A stretch of 64,000 nt of DNA from Putridiphycobacter roseus. GTDB lineage: Bacteria; Bacteroidota; Bacteroidia; Flavobacteriales_D; Crocinitomicaceae. Both the position numbers and the translations under genes were made by a program. The stretch spans positions 62,001 to 126,000 of the forward strand of contig NZ_QKSB01000003.1 in assembly GCF_003234935.1 (NCBI RefSeq), in the 5' to 3' direction. Positions within the stretch are counted from its first letter, which is position 1, and the number at the start of each line of letters is the position of its first letter. Below, piece after piece: positions 19,053 to 27,586 of the stretch. The notes beneath the pieces are model-generated. The model saw only the letters and a program-made list of their open reading frames with translations. It made no database searches and was not told the DNA's origin.

Positions 19053-20258
19053 ATGCTAACTGAAAATGTTGTAAATAATAACTTTAAAAACATCATGGTT
19101 CCTGCGGCTGTGCTTGGTATTATTATGCACATTTACGTAGTTGTTGTATTTTATTATCTAGGAACACCACAGCTTATTTTTGTACCAGTAATCGGAACCT
19201 TAATAGTACTCTCAACTGCGCAGTTTATGAGAGTGAAAATTATCTCTTCTTATTTAGCGTTTATTATCGTGGCTTATTGTATTACCACAGAGGTTGTAAT
19301 TAACACCCATTATTTAGGGTGGAATAGTGGATTTTTTTATTTTATATGTGTGTTACCTCTTATTTTTTTATTGAATTCGACCTGGAAAGTTTGGGTGGTT
19401 ATTATTTTTAACGGTTCTTTAATTATAACTACCCTTATCTTGATGTGGTTATATTACAATAAAAGTGGTCTACTTTCTATTAACGTGTCCAAATTGGAAA
19501 GTATTAATTTATTTAACCAGCTTATGCTTGGGCTATGTGTTTTAGTAGTCATGATTTTTTTCAGTTATAAAAACAATGAAAAGGATCAAGCTTTAGTTAA
19601 AGCCAATGCTATTTTGGGGAAGAAAAATATAGAAATCTCCAACCAAAAGAATCATTTAGAAATTTTACTAAAAGAGGTACACCATAGGGTGAAAAATAAT
19701 CTTCAAGTTATCTCATCCTTACTTTCCTTGCAAAAAAGGACCGTTGATGATGAAAGTATTATTAGTGTTTTAGATGAAAGTAAAAGAAGGGTAGAAGCCA
19801 TTGCATTAATTCACCATAAGTTGTATTCCGACGAATTTGGGAATCAGGTGGATTTTCAATCCTATCTAAGTGAATTGGTAAGTTCGCAAGAAATGATGCA
19901 ATCCAGAATTAAATGTTCTTTAGATACTATAGCAGTAACCCTTCATTTAGATGTTGCAGTGCCGCTGGGGTTAATTGTTTCTGAAATGATAACTAATGCA
20001 TTAAAACATGCTTTTGCCCATCAAACCAATCCAATTTTAAAAATAACTTTGAGCAAAGAAACCAACTTTTATCAACTGATTGTTCATGATAATGGTGTTG
20101 GGTTTCCTGCAGATTTTTCACTAGAACATGAAGGTTCTTTAGGAACAGAAATTATTAGTGCTTTGATAACGCAGATAGAAGGGGAAATTGAATTTAAAAA
20201 TGACCATGGTGCTAAATTTATTATTCGCTTCAATGATGTATTAGCACTTAACAATTAG
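19053..20258 (+). CDS. Membrane sensor histidine kinase, HisKA_2 family
   Basis: A 401-residue kinase. About six membrane helices fill residues 15-175, followed by a short coiled coil. The HisKA_2 dimerisation box EVHHRVKNNLQVISSLL holds the phosphoacceptor His at 210/211. The ATPase domain shows an N box (SEMITNALKHAF), G1 box (DNGVGFP) and a G2-like LGTEII. Kinases of this type often pair with response regulators encoded elsewhere, and none is adjacent here. The signal is unknown; the integral N-terminus suggests sensing within the membrane. The next gene (ArfB) is close but functionally unrelated. Confidence 0.85.
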   Translation: MLTENVVNNNFKNIMVPAAVLGIIMHIYVVVVFYYLGTPQLIFVPVIGTLIVLSTAQFMRVKIISSYLAFIIVAYCITTEVVINTHYLGWNSGFFYFICVLPLIFLLNSTWKVWVVIIFNGSLIITTLILMWLYYNKSGLLSINVSKLESINLFNQLMLGLCVLVVMIFFSYKNNEKDQALVKANAILGKKNIEISNQKNHLEILLKEVHHRVKNNLQVISSLLSLQKRTVDDESIISVLDESKRRVEAIALIHHKLYSDEFGNQVDFQSYLSELVSSQEMMQSRIKCSLDTIAVTLHLDVAVPLGLIVSEMITNALKHAFAHQTNPILKITLSKETNFYQLIVHDNGVGFPADFSLEHEGSLGTEIISALITQIEGEIEFKNDHGAKFIIRFNDVLALNN

Positions 20259-20277
20259 TAAGTCAAAAATAAAAACC

Positions 20278-20679
20278 ATGCATTTAAAAACACTACTTGC
20301 TGAAATTAAATATAAAGCGGTCCGCAGTTCCGGGGCTGGTGGACAGCATGTAAATAAGGTGGCAACCAAAGTAGTATTATTTTTTAATCTAATAGATAGC
20401 GAAGCCTTTAATGAGACTGAAAAATATCGTTTAATGAAGTTTTTCGAAAAAGATTTAAGTCAAGAAGGGATACTTCAATTTTCTGCTTCTGAAAGTAGGA
20501 GTCAATTTAAAAATAAAAAAATCGCTCACCAAAAGTTATTAGATGCAATTGGAGAAGGGTTAAGGGTAAATAAGGTTAGGCGAAAATCTAAACCCAGTAG
20601 ATCTTCCGTTTTAAAAGGAAAAGTCAAGAAAAAAAGATTGAGTGATAAAAAGAAATTAAGAAAAAGGCCTGAACTTTAA
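20278..20679 (+). CDS. arfB: Alternative ribosome-rescue factor ArfB (YaeJ)
   Basis: A 133-residue protein. The peptidyl-tRNA hydrolase GGQ motif lies at residues 21-23 in the context RSSGAGGQHVNKV. The C-terminus is Lys/Arg-rich (KVKKKRLSDKKKLRKR), which in this family enters the empty mRNA channel of stalled ribosomes. The length matches ArfB and is too short for a full release factor. It hydrolyses peptidyl-tRNA on non-stop ribosomes. A terminator overlaps the stop codon. It shares the strand with the kinase gene 19 bases upstream. Confidence 0.92.
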   Translation: MHLKTLLAEIKYKAVRSSGAGGQHVNKVATKVVLFFNLIDSEAFNETEKYRLMKFFEKDLSQEGILQFSASESRSQFKNKKIAHQKLLDAIGEGLRVNKVRRKSKPSRSSVLKGKVKKKRLSDKKKLRKRPEL

Positions 20680-20694
20680 AAAATTCAGGCCTTT
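20663..20694. terminator. Convergent terminator overlapping arfB stop
   Basis: AAAGGCCTGAA pairs with TTCAGGCCTTT around a 10-base A/T loop. It lies between convergent arfB and the J-KTSC gene. Confidence 0.82.
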
Positions 20695-20717
20695 ACTATA
20701 TGGTTAATTTATAAAAC

Positions 20718-21167
20718 TTATACCGTTTGAGGTACTTCGTTTTTTGCTTTTCTGTATAGGTAAGAGTTGAAGATACTTCTTTTTGCAAATCGCATTAGTT
20801 TATCTGTATTGCACATTTTTTGAAATACACTTTGAGAAACACCAAAGTACTCATACATAGAACCATCTAAAAAGGTAACTTCTAAAACAGACTTTTTTAA
20901 GTTAAAATCAGAAATACCTACAACGGTTGTAGTTTTAGTGTATTCTTCTAAATTAGCTGCTTTTGTTTCAGGGGCAATACTTACTAAAAAATGGTAAGCA
21001 TCTATAATGTTTTGACTTTGAATTTCTGCTTGTGCCTTCTTTTCTTCGTCTTGAAACTTGTCTGGGTGCCATTGTTTAACCAAACCTCTGTAGGTTGTTT
21101 TTAATTGTTTCAAATCCGTATCTGGCTGAACTTCAAACATTTTTTTGTATTCATTAATTCTTTTCAT
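20718..21167 (-). CDS. J-domain plus KTSC-domain protein
   Basis: A 149-residue cytoplasmic protein. An N-terminal J domain carries the HPD motif at residues 34-36 (KQWHPDKF). The C-terminal KTSC domain (about 85-149) has the VLEVTFLDGSMYEYFGV pattern. The J domain should stimulate a DnaK-type Hsp70; KTSC is a small domain of unclear role, often linked to nucleic acid or lysyl-tRNA synthetase contexts. It is transcribed divergently from a DEAD-box helicase gene. A TACCTTTG -7 box lies at 21201-21194 on this strand. Confidence 0.85.
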   Translation of the reverse strand: MKRINEYKKMFEVQPDTDLKQLKTTYRGLVKQWHPDKFQDEEKKAQAEIQSQNIIDAYHFLVSIAPETKAANLEEYTKTTTVVGISDFNLKKSVLEVTFLDGSMYEYFGVSQSVFQKMCNTDKLMRFAKRSIFNSYLYRKAKNEVPQTV

Positions 21168-21193
21168 TGCAATGTATGCTTCAAAATTTTGCG

Positions 21194-21201
21194 CAAAGGT
21201 A
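21194..21201 (-). promoter_or_regulatory. -7 box for the J-KTSC gene
   Basis: On the minus strand TACCTTTG matches TAnnTTTG, 26 bases before the start codon at 21167. Confidence 0.5.
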
Positions 21202-21286
21202 GGTATAAGTTAGTAAGAATGGTGCTTTTTCAGTAAAAATATGATAAATGCACTACTTACAGGCGCTTCCCTATAAAAAGAGTAAC

Positions 21287-21294
21287 TATCTTTG
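21287..21294 (+). promoter_or_regulatory. -7 box for the DEAD-box helicase gene
   Basis: TATCTTTG matches TAnnTTTG and lies 14 bases before the ATG at 21309. The leader would be very short. Confidence 0.5.
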
Positions 21295-21308
21295 CTGAAA
21301 AGTATTTT

Positions 21309-22613
21309 ATGGCTACCACATTTTCGCAATTAGGAATCAATAACGCACTGCTTCAAGGTTTAAATATATTAAATATCACTAGACCTACTGGTATTCAATT
21401 AAAAATAATTCCATTGGCATTAAACCAAACGGAAGATTTAGTTGGTTTAGCTAAAACGGGTTCTGGAAAAACAGCTGCTTTTGGTTTGCCATTGATGCAA
21501 TTGGTAGATCCTTCTAAAAAGGAATTGCAAGCAATAATATTGGTACCAACCAGAGAATTGGCACAACAGATTCATAAACAATTGAGTGAAATTGGGCGTG
21601 AAGTAAATGATTTATCCATAGCTTTAGTAAGCGGTGGTTCTTCGGTTAAGGCTCAAAAAGAACAATTCAAAAAACCAGTTCATATTATAGTGGCTACTCC
21701 GGGACGACTATTAGATTTGGTAGACCAAGAGGTGATTAAAGTAGCAGATGTTGATTATTTAGTGCTGGATGAGGCGGATGAAATGATCAGTACTTTTCAT
21801 GAAGAGTTAGGAAAAATAAAAGCTTTACTTACTAAAAAAAGAAGAACTTTTTTATTTACTGCTACCATGTCGGGTGCGGTAAAACAAATGATTCAAAACT
21901 ATTTGAGTAAAAATGTTATTGAGGTAGAAGTTGAAATGGAAACTGTAGGTCATCAAGCTGTTGATCATCAGTATGTAGTGGTTGAGCCAATTGAAAAATT
22001 AGATGTTTTAATGCATTTTTTAAATAGTAGAGCAGGGGAAAGGGGTATTATATTTTGCAGAACCAAAGCAGCAGTAAATAAATTAGGTAAAAACTTAGCC
22101 ATTAATAAATTTTCTTCTGGAGCAATGCATGGTAGTCTCACCCAGAAAATTAGGGATAGAATTATGGAGCAATTTAGAAATAGTCATATTGATATATTAA
22201 TTGCAACCGATTTAGTGGCAAGGGGAATTGATGTCAAAGATTTAGATTTTGTGGTGAATTATCATTTACCAGATACTTTTGATGCTTATGTACACAGAAG
22301 TGGACGAACAGCAAGAGCAGGTAAAAATGGATTAGCTTTAACCGTTATTCAAGCAGATGAAATTAAAGATATTGCAGAATTTGAATTGGAATTAGGGATT
22401 GAATTTAAAGCCATGGAAAAAGCAGATGCGCAAAGTATCGCAGAAAACAATGCTTTATTATGGGCAAAGAAAATTTTTAAGACAAAGCCGAATCATGAGG
22501 TGGATGATAAATTAAAATCAGAAATAAAAACAGTTTTCCACCATTTAACAAAAGAAGAATTAATTGAAAAGGTATTGGCCGATTACCTTAAGAATAATAC
22601 GAAAGAAGATTAA
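21309..22613 (+). CDS. DEAD-box ATP-dependent RNA helicase
   Basis: A 434-residue helicase with the full motif set: Q motif (PTGIQLKIIP), Walker A AKTGSGKT (48-55), PTRELAQQ, TPGRLLD, DEAD at 154-157, TAT in motif III (SAT is usual), IIFCRTK, ARGIDV and HRSGRTARAG. It unwinds short RNA duplexes with ATP. The C-terminal extension after the core is short, as in general housekeeping RhlE/CshA-like enzymes. In cold-adapted bacteria such helicases work with cold-shock proteins, several of which are in this window. No exact orthologue name can be given. Confidence 0.92.
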   Translation: MATTFSQLGINNALLQGLNILNITRPTGIQLKIIPLALNQTEDLVGLAKTGSGKTAAFGLPLMQLVDPSKKELQAIILVPTRELAQQIHKQLSEIGREVNDLSIALVSGGSSVKAQKEQFKKPVHIIVATPGRLLDLVDQEVIKVADVDYLVLDEADEMISTFHEELGKIKALLTKKRRTFLFTATMSGAVKQMIQNYLSKNVIEVEVEMETVGHQAVDHQYVVVEPIEKLDVLMHFLNSRAGERGIIFCRTKAAVNKLGKNLAINKFSSGAMHGSLTQKIRDRIMEQFRNSHIDILIATDLVARGIDVKDLDFVVNYHLPDTFDAYVHRSGRTARAGKNGLALTVIQADEIKDIAEFELELGIEFKAMEKADAQSIAENNALLWAKKIFKTKPNHEVDDKLKSEIKTVFHHLTKEELIEKVLADYLKNNTKED

Positions 22614-22719
22614 TCGCTTGTTTTAAAAGGTGTTATACGGTGTGGATGTTTTTTTTATCCGCTATTGTAACTTTTAGGAACCTAAGGGCGTCCCATAATT
22701 GAACGTAAAAAAATTAATT

Positions 22720-23061
22720 ATGAAAAAGCTAGTATTATTAATCGCCATTGCCTTTGTATTACCAATTACAGCTTCTGCTGGAAATGTAAAACCAGTTAAG
22801 TCAAAATTATTTACTTGGGTGAGTGAAAATTTAACCTATCCTACGGCTGCAATTACAAACAAGGAGACTGGTGTTGTTTTTGTGTCGTTTCAAATTGATA
22901 AAAATGGAAAAGCTGAAAACATCCAAATACAAAAAGGAATATCCAATACTTTAAATCAAGCGGCCATGGAAGTTGTAAAAAACATGCCTTTACAAGATAT
23001 TCATAAGTCTGAAACTCCAGAAAAAGAATATGTTTTACCAGTTAGGTTTACTATTCAATAA
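22720..23061 (+). CDS. TonB C-terminal domain protein, small and periplasmic
   Basis: A 113-residue exported protein. The ATG at 22720 is preferred over an in-frame TTG at 22699 because it gives a normal signal peptide (MKKLVLLIAIAFVLPITASA). The mature part is a TonB-C fold: YP.AA....TG.V.VSF.IDK.GK.E..., ending in a beta strand. It has no membrane anchor or Pro-rich linker, so it is not a full TonB. It may be a periplasmic partner or regulator in energy transduction. A terminator follows. Confidence 0.75.
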   Translation: MKKLVLLIAIAFVLPITASAGNVKPVKSKLFTWVSENLTYPTAAITNKETGVVFVSFQIDKNGKAENIQIQKGISNTLNQAAMEVVKNMPLQDIHKSETPEKEYVLPVRFTIQ

Positions 23062-23073
23062 ATACATTTTATT

Positions 23074-23109
23074 TAAAAAAAGGAGCCTTTTAATGGTTCC
23101 TTTTTTTTT
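23074..23109. terminator. Convergent terminator
   Basis: The AAAGGAGCC arm pairs with GGTTCCTTT (one G-T pair) and is followed by a run of nine or more T. Located between convergent genes. Confidence 0.82.
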
Positions 23110-23112
23110 GGT

Positions 23113-23616
23113 CTAAAATTGGATGATTTCAATGGTTGTACTGTCCTTAGACATGGTTACTTTGTAAAGCTTATTGTACTCTAGTTTGCCTAATGGCGGT
23201 AATTGTTTTTTTATTCCTAAATCTTCGATCATAGGTAAAATGTTATCTCCGTGACCACAAATTATATAAGTTCCTTTATTTTGGTCCATAATTTCGTGTA
23301 ACATGGATTGCCAATTATGCCATTCATAGGTTTTAATTTCGAGTTCATTTAAGATTGCCAAAGGCAAAACAGTATTTATATTTCTTTGAAATTTAGTGGA
23401 ATAAATACCCTTAAAATCTTCTTCATTTAACAGTTTGGCTAAATCTTGCGCTCTTTTTACACCTGCAGCAGTTAAAGGCGGATTATCGCTGGTATCGTTT
23501 AAATCTTTTTCGGCATGTCTTACTAAATAAATTACTTTTTCTTGTTTTGAGTTTTTACAACTAATCAAAACAATGCCGCACAAAAACAATATAAAAATTG
23601 GAAATTTCTTAATCAT
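23113..23616 (-). CDS. Histidine phosphatase superfamily lipoprotein
   Basis: A 167-residue lipoprotein (lipobox LISC, Cys20). The catalytic RHAE motif lies in VIYLVRHAEKD near residue 35 and the second His in IICGHGDNI near 120, giving the phosphoglycerate-mutase/SixA-type fold. Located in the envelope, it would hydrolyse a small phosphate ester or phosphohistidine. The substrate cannot be told. Convergent with the TonB-C gene and divergent from the patatin gene. Confidence 0.82.
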   Translation of the reverse strand: MIKKFPIFILFLCGIVLISCKNSKQEKVIYLVRHAEKDLNDTSDNPPLTAAGVKRAQDLAKLLNEEDFKGIYSTKFQRNINTVLPLAILNELEIKTYEWHNWQSMLHEIMDQNKGTYIICGHGDNILPMIEDLGIKKQLPPLGKLEYNKLYKVTMSKDSTTIEIIQF

Positions 23617-23718
23617 GAAATATTTATTAATGAATTATTTTACGAAATTAAGTATAGTAAAACGTAAATTACACCAGGAATTAAAATAAGTAGATTTTTA
23701 TTGGATAATTTTAACAGT

Positions 23719-24645
23719 ATGAAAGCATTGGTAATTTCAGGAGGCGGCAGTAAAGGAGCATTCGCAGGTGGGGTAGCGGAGTATTTGATTAAAGAATGTG
23801 ACGGTGACTACGATATATATGTTGGGTCAAGTACAGGGAGTTTATTGATTAATCATCTGGCTTTAGGTAAGGTAGATAAAATAAAAAATGCTTTTACCAA
23901 TGTCAAGCAAAAAGATATTTTCAATATTAATCCATTTTGGACTAAAACAGTGGGAGGACATGTGGAAGTTACCATTAATCATTTTAATGTATTGCGTACC
24001 TTTTTCAGAAAACGAAAAACTTTTGGTGAAAGTAAAAATTTACGTAAATTAATTAAAAACATATTTACACTAGAGGAATTTGAAGCGCTTAAAAGCCAAA
24101 ATAAGGAAGTATTGGTTACGGTTTCAAATTTAAGCACCTATAAAAAAGAATTGAAGAGTAATTTTGACTGTGAGTACAATGATTTTATTGATTGGATTTG
24201 GGCTTCTTCAAATTATGTTCCGTTTATGAGTTTAATGGAGAAAAACGGCTTTGAATATGCTGATGGTGGATTTAGTGCATATGCTCCAATACAAACTGCA
24301 ATAGATAAGGGAGCGACTTCTATTGATGTTATTGTTTTAGAAACACAACAAATGGTGCGCAATAGTTTGCCATCCACCAATGCTTTTTCAACTTCATTAA
24401 AAGTGATATTCCACATGATGGATCAAATCTCACAAAACGATTTAGCCATAGGGAAATTAAAAGCCAATCAAAAAGATGTACAATTACGATTTTTTCATTT
24501 ACCGAGAGTCCTGACTGAAACCCCCTTAATTTTTAATCCACAAGAAATGACTACTTGGTGGGAAGAAGGATTTATGTATGCGCAAGAAATGGTACCGAAT
24601 TGCACCCAGTTAAATAGTGTGAAAGATGATTTACAGGGACTATAA
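23719..24645 (+). CDS. Patatin-like phospholipase
   Basis: A 308-residue cytoplasmic protein. The start is taken at the ATG at 23719; an in-frame TTG at 23701 would add only six residues. Oxyanion-loop Gly-rich motif GGGSKG (8-13), nucleophile Ser38 in GSSTG, and Asp182 in the DGG motif complete a Ser-Asp dyad, so the enzyme should be active as a lipid acyl hydrolase. No signal peptide is seen. Stand-alone gene. Confidence 0.88.
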   Translation: MKALVISGGGSKGAFAGGVAEYLIKECDGDYDIYVGSSTGSLLINHLALGKVDKIKNAFTNVKQKDIFNINPFWTKTVGGHVEVTINHFNVLRTFFRKRKTFGESKNLRKLIKNIFTLEEFEALKSQNKEVLVTVSNLSTYKKELKSNFDCEYNDFIDWIWASSNYVPFMSLMEKNGFEYADGGFSAYAPIQTAIDKGATSIDVIVLETQQMVRNSLPSTNAFSTSLKVIFHMMDQISQNDLAIGKLKANQKDVQLRFFHLPRVLTETPLIFNPQEMTTWWEEGFMYAQEMVPNCTQLNSVKDDLQGL

Positions 24646-24781
24646 TTATTATTAAATTCTTCCTGAAAATCTACTGGATTAAATTTGTGTTGAGAAATGG
24701 CATAAATAAACTATAGTGCATACGGTATTTTACTTTTATTCGGAATAAGTATTATATAAAAAAATTAATAATTTGAAATTA

Positions 24782-24814
24782 TTGTACCAAATACAATTAA
24801 CTAGTTTACCTTTG
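24782..24814 (+). promoter_or_regulatory. TTG-N22-TAnnTTTG promoter of cold-shock gene
   Basis: TTG at 24782-24784, 22-base spacer, TACCTTTG at 24807-24814. A full match to the Flavobacterium -33/-7 promoter pattern. The ATG follows at 24857. Confidence 0.7.
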
Positions 24815-24821
24815 CGCCATA

Positions 24822-24843
24822 TTTGTAACACTAAGGTTGCAAA
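24822..24843 (+). promoter_or_regulatory. Leader hairpin of cold-shock gene
   Basis: TTTGTAAC and GTTGCAAA form an 8-bp stem (one G-T pair) with a six-base loop, at the expected 5' end of the mRNA and 13 bases before the start codon. It could act as a leader structure sensitive to temperature or to the protein itself. Confidence 0.45.
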
Positions 24844-24856
24844 ACAATTTAAAGCA

Positions 24857-25048
24857 ATGAATAAAGGAACAGTAAAGTTTTTCAATGAAACCAAAGGATT
24901 TGGATTTATTCTTGAAGACGAATCAGAACAAGAACATTTTGTACATATCTCAGGATTAGTGGATGAAATTAGAGAAGGAGACAAAGTTGAATTTGAACTT
25001 GAAGAAGGAAAAAAAGGATTAAACGCGGTAAAAGTATCAGTACTTTAA
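24857..25048 (+). CDS. Cold-shock protein (Csp family)
   Basis: A 63-residue single cold-shock domain. The ATG at 24857 gives the standard MNKGTVKFFNETKGFGFI start; an earlier in-frame codon at 24773 would add an unlikely 28 residues ahead of the promoter. RNP1 KGFGFI and RNP2 HFVHIS are intact. It binds single-stranded RNA and prevents structure formation. It differs by about a dozen residues from the two identical Csp copies at 44.3 and 44.8 kb. Own promoter, leader hairpin and strong terminator. Confidence 0.93.
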   Translation: MNKGTVKFFNETKGFGFILEDESEQEHFVHISGLVDEIREGDKVEFELEEGKKGLNAVKVSVL

Positions 25049-25072
25049 ACCAAAGCATATAATTTTTTATTT

Positions 25073-25107
25073 AAAAGGTCTCTCATTTTGAGAGACCTTT
25101 TTTTTTG
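25073..25107 (+). terminator. Hairpin terminator after cold-shock gene
   Basis: A 13-bp perfect stem AAAAGGTCTCTCA / TGAGAGACCTTTT with a TTT loop, then a T run. Confidence 0.92.
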
Positions 25108-25215
25108 CTATCAGCTAATAAATGATTAATCTTGTGACAGCTATTAATAGGGTGTATTTGAGATGTAATTTTTATTTGTAAATGGCATTTATATACACAA
25201 CAAATTAAATCAATT

Positions 25216-25530
25216 ATGGAAATACTAGTCAAGCAAATTACCAAGGAGATAGAAGATAAACAGAAGATATTTTTTTTAGATGAAAATGACCAAGAGTATC
25301 AAATAGATTGGGCACAACCAAGATTTGAAAATATAGGTTTTCAATTAAAGGAAGATTCCCAATTCAATAATAAAAGTTTTGCTTACAAAGGAAAATGTAA
25401 ATTGTTAGCCGTTGGTAAGGGAAAAGAATTTGAAGAACGTCACATTTTTCTAAACAGACAGACTAAACACCGTTTTTATATAAATGAAGCAGAGTTCGAA
25501 GCTAATTTTGAGCCAAAAGTCAAAGCTTAA
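25216..25530 (+). CDS. Hypothetical protein (104 aa)
   Basis: I do not recognise this protein. It is soluble, rich in charged residues and aromatic Phe/Tyr, with predicted beta strands alternating with polar loops (IFFLDENDQEYQI, KCKLLAVGKG, HRFYINEAEF). There is no signal peptide or membrane helix. It stands alone just upstream of the tandem universal-stress-like genes, convergent with the first of them. Its position at the edge of the stress island hints at a stress-related role, but nothing in the protein itself shows it. Confidence 0.6.
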   Translation: MEILVKQITKEIEDKQKIFFLDENDQEYQIDWAQPRFENIGFQLKEDSQFNNKSFAYKGKCKLLAVGKGKEFEERHIFLNRQTKHRFYINEAEFEANFEPKVKA

Positions 25531-25569
25531 GCGGAAGACAAAGTCCGCAAATGAATAATATAAACAAAT

Positions 25570-25610
25570 ATAATAAAGGTGATGGACTATTGTAAATCAC
25601 CTTTTATTAT
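25570..25610. terminator. Convergent terminator
   Basis: ATAATAAAGGTGAT pairs with ATCACCTTTTATTAT with a one-base bulge and a 12-base loop. Located between convergent genes. Confidence 0.78.
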
Positions 25611-25626
25611 ATAACTAATTTTATTA

Positions 25627-26436
25627 TTAGCCTCCCATGGTGTGGAAACTACTATATTGTGATAGGTTTTGATTTTGAATAACGAGTACTGGAAATCCTT
25701 CCTCATTTCTAATCAACTCTTCTACAAAACTTTTTTCTTTAAAATTGAAAATATATTCTTCCGTTAGGTTGACAATTGAAATTAAATTTGCTTTACCTAA
25801 TGATGCCAAGTCGGTGAGTTGCTCTTTCAATGTATTTTCATTTTTTCCTAAGGTCAACTCCGAATATTTTATACCTGCACTTGCCAGTAATTTTGAAGCG
25901 ACTATAAGGTTTTGAATGACTTCTTTATTCGTTGATTTATAACTTCCCAATACCACCTCAAATTTCATATAATGCTGTAGGTATTTTAATTCTTCAATAT
26001 TTTGCAAGGATTTTTTATCTTCTAGAATAGGTAATAATACCTTGTTAATAGGGTGAAAGGCTTTTAAATTATGTGGTACAAATAAAAAGTTTGCTTTTAC
26101 TTGGTTCATCAAATGTAAAGTTCGACTGGTAAAATAATGTTCCATTAACTTTAATTCATGTGTTCCAGCAATCACAAATCCAATATTATCGGCATTTACA
26201 TATTCTTTAATAGTGGTTTCAACATGACCGATTAATTCGACAATGTTTATGTCCATGGTGTCACTGGTAAACTCATCTTGAATTTCTAAAAGTCGCTGTT
26301 CTGTTTCAAGGTCATAGGCACCATCTGAAACATTTAATATATCTAGTTTACCATTTATTACTTTCGAAAAACCTACCGCGTAATTTAGCGCTTCTATGGA
26401 TTCAGTGGTAAAATCTAATAGTACTACATTTTTCAT
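25627..26436 (-). CDS. Universal stress protein-like, tandem paralogue A
   Basis: A 269-residue protein with two Usp-like halves. The start (VVLLDFTTESIEALNYAVGFSK) is typical UspA. The segment GTHELKLMEHYF stands where ATP-binding Usps have G-xx-G-(9x)-G-S/T, but the second Gly and GS are missing, so nucleotide binding is doubtful. It is a close paralogue of the gene at 26755. Usp proteins respond to starvation, oxygen limitation or envelope stress. Cytoplasmic. No copy of the TGAC-N4-GTCATTT box was found upstream. Confidence 0.82.
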   Translation of the reverse strand: MKNVVLLDFTTESIEALNYAVGFSKVINGKLDILNVSDGAYDLETEQRLLEIQDEFTSDTMDINIVELIGHVETTIKEYVNADNIGFVIAGTHELKLMEHYFTSRTLHLMNQVKANFLFVPHNLKAFHPINKVLLPILEDKKSLQNIEELKYLQHYMKFEVVLGSYKSTNKEVIQNLIVASKLLASAGIKYSELTLGKNENTLKEQLTDLASLGKANLISIVNLTEEYIFNFKEKSFVEELIRNEEGFPVLVIQNQNLSQYSSFHTMGG

Positions 26437-26754
26437 TTAGTCTTTTTTAAATGTTCATGTTAAAAATAGCATAAACTAAATTGAATTACATGTTTATGTT
26501 ATTCTTTTTTTTAAATAAAATAAGTTTAAGTCTTTTTGAATTTACCCTGTAAAATATAAAGACTGGTGACAATTATAAGTCAACTTGAAGTATTTCAAGT
26601 CGCTTTAATTCATTGGTAAGCGGGTATAAGAAGAATAAATACACCCAATATATAATGGAACATACCTTGGTTGTTAGGTATAATGCTGTACATATAAAAA
26701 AGGTGATCTCTTGTATATTTTCTATACTTAGAAATCACCTAATAAACTTCAGAA
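26437..26754. other. Intergenic region between tandem Usp genes
   Basis: 318 bases holding the leader region of paralogue A and, at its far end, the terminator of paralogue B. A weak -7-like TATTTTTA lies on the minus strand at 26468-26461. No operator-like palindrome was seen. Confidence 0.5.
26695..26740 (-). terminator. Terminator of Usp paralogue B
   Basis: On the minus strand AGGTGAT pairs with ATCACCT, with an inner GTATA/TATAC stem, followed by a T run. Confidence 0.72.
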
Positions 26755-27567
26755 TTAGTAACCGCCACTTGTATGGAAGCCACTAAAAGTGGATACATTT
26801 TTATTTTGAATCACTAAAATTGGTAATCCTTCTTTGTTTCTAATCAAATCTTCCACAAAAGTTTTTTCTTTCTTGTTAAATAGATTTTCTTCCGTAAGGT
26901 TAACAATAGAAATCAAATCTGCTTTCCCTAATTTGGCGATATCGGTCAATTGGTTTTTTAAAGTAGCTTCATCATTACCTAAAGTTAATTCAGAATATTT
27001 AATACCTGCATTGCTCAGTAATTTTGCAGCAACAATTAAATTTTGTTTCACTACTTCTTCAGATGATTTATAAGTTCCTAATACAACTTCAAAATCCATA
27101 TATTGGTGTAGGTAACGTAATTCTTCAATGTTTTGTACCGACTTTTTTTCTTCTAAAATTGGTAACAATACTTTGCCAATTTTGTGGTATTCTTTTAGGT
27201 TATGTGGCACAAAAATAAAATTGGCTTTAACTTCATTTAATAAATGTAAAGCCCTACTAGAAAAAAACTGCTCCATTAGTTTTAATTCGTGTGTTCCACT
27301 AAAAACAAAACCAATTTTATCGTCATTAATATAAGCCTGTAGAGCTGGTTCTACATTACCTGCAAGTTCAACGACTTCCACTTCAAATGTCTCATCAGAG
27401 AATCTGCTTTTTAAGTCTTCAAGCTGTTGTAAAATACTTACATCATAAGTACCATCTGAAACATTTAAAATTTCTAATTTTCCACTTGTGGCTTTAGAAA
27501 AACCAACCGCATAGTTTAATGCTTCAATTGATTCTGAGGTAAAATCTACCAATACTACGTTTTTCAT
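26755..27567 (-). CDS. Universal stress protein-like, tandem paralogue B
   Basis: A 270-residue, two-domain Usp-like protein, closely similar over its whole length to the adjacent gene at 25627. As there, the GTHELKLMEQFF segment lacks the Gly and Ser of the ATP-binding loop. A degenerate copy of the regulatory box found at other stress promoters lies about 55 bases before its start, so it may be a weak member of the same regulon. Function in stress survival is inferred from family and context. Own terminator downstream. Confidence 0.82.
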   Translation of the reverse strand: MKNVVLVDFTSESIEALNYAVGFSKATSGKLEILNVSDGTYDVSILQQLEDLKSRFSDETFEVEVVELAGNVEPALQAYINDDKIGFVFSGTHELKLMEQFFSSRALHLLNEVKANFIFVPHNLKEYHKIGKVLLPILEEKKSVQNIEELRYLHQYMDFEVVLGTYKSSEEVVKQNLIVAAKLLSNAGIKYSELTLGNDEATLKNQLTDIAKLGKADLISIVNLTEENLFNKKEKTFVEDLIRNKEGLPILVIQNKNVSTFSGFHTSGGY

Positions 27568-27586
27568 TGTCTTTGTTTTTATGCAT

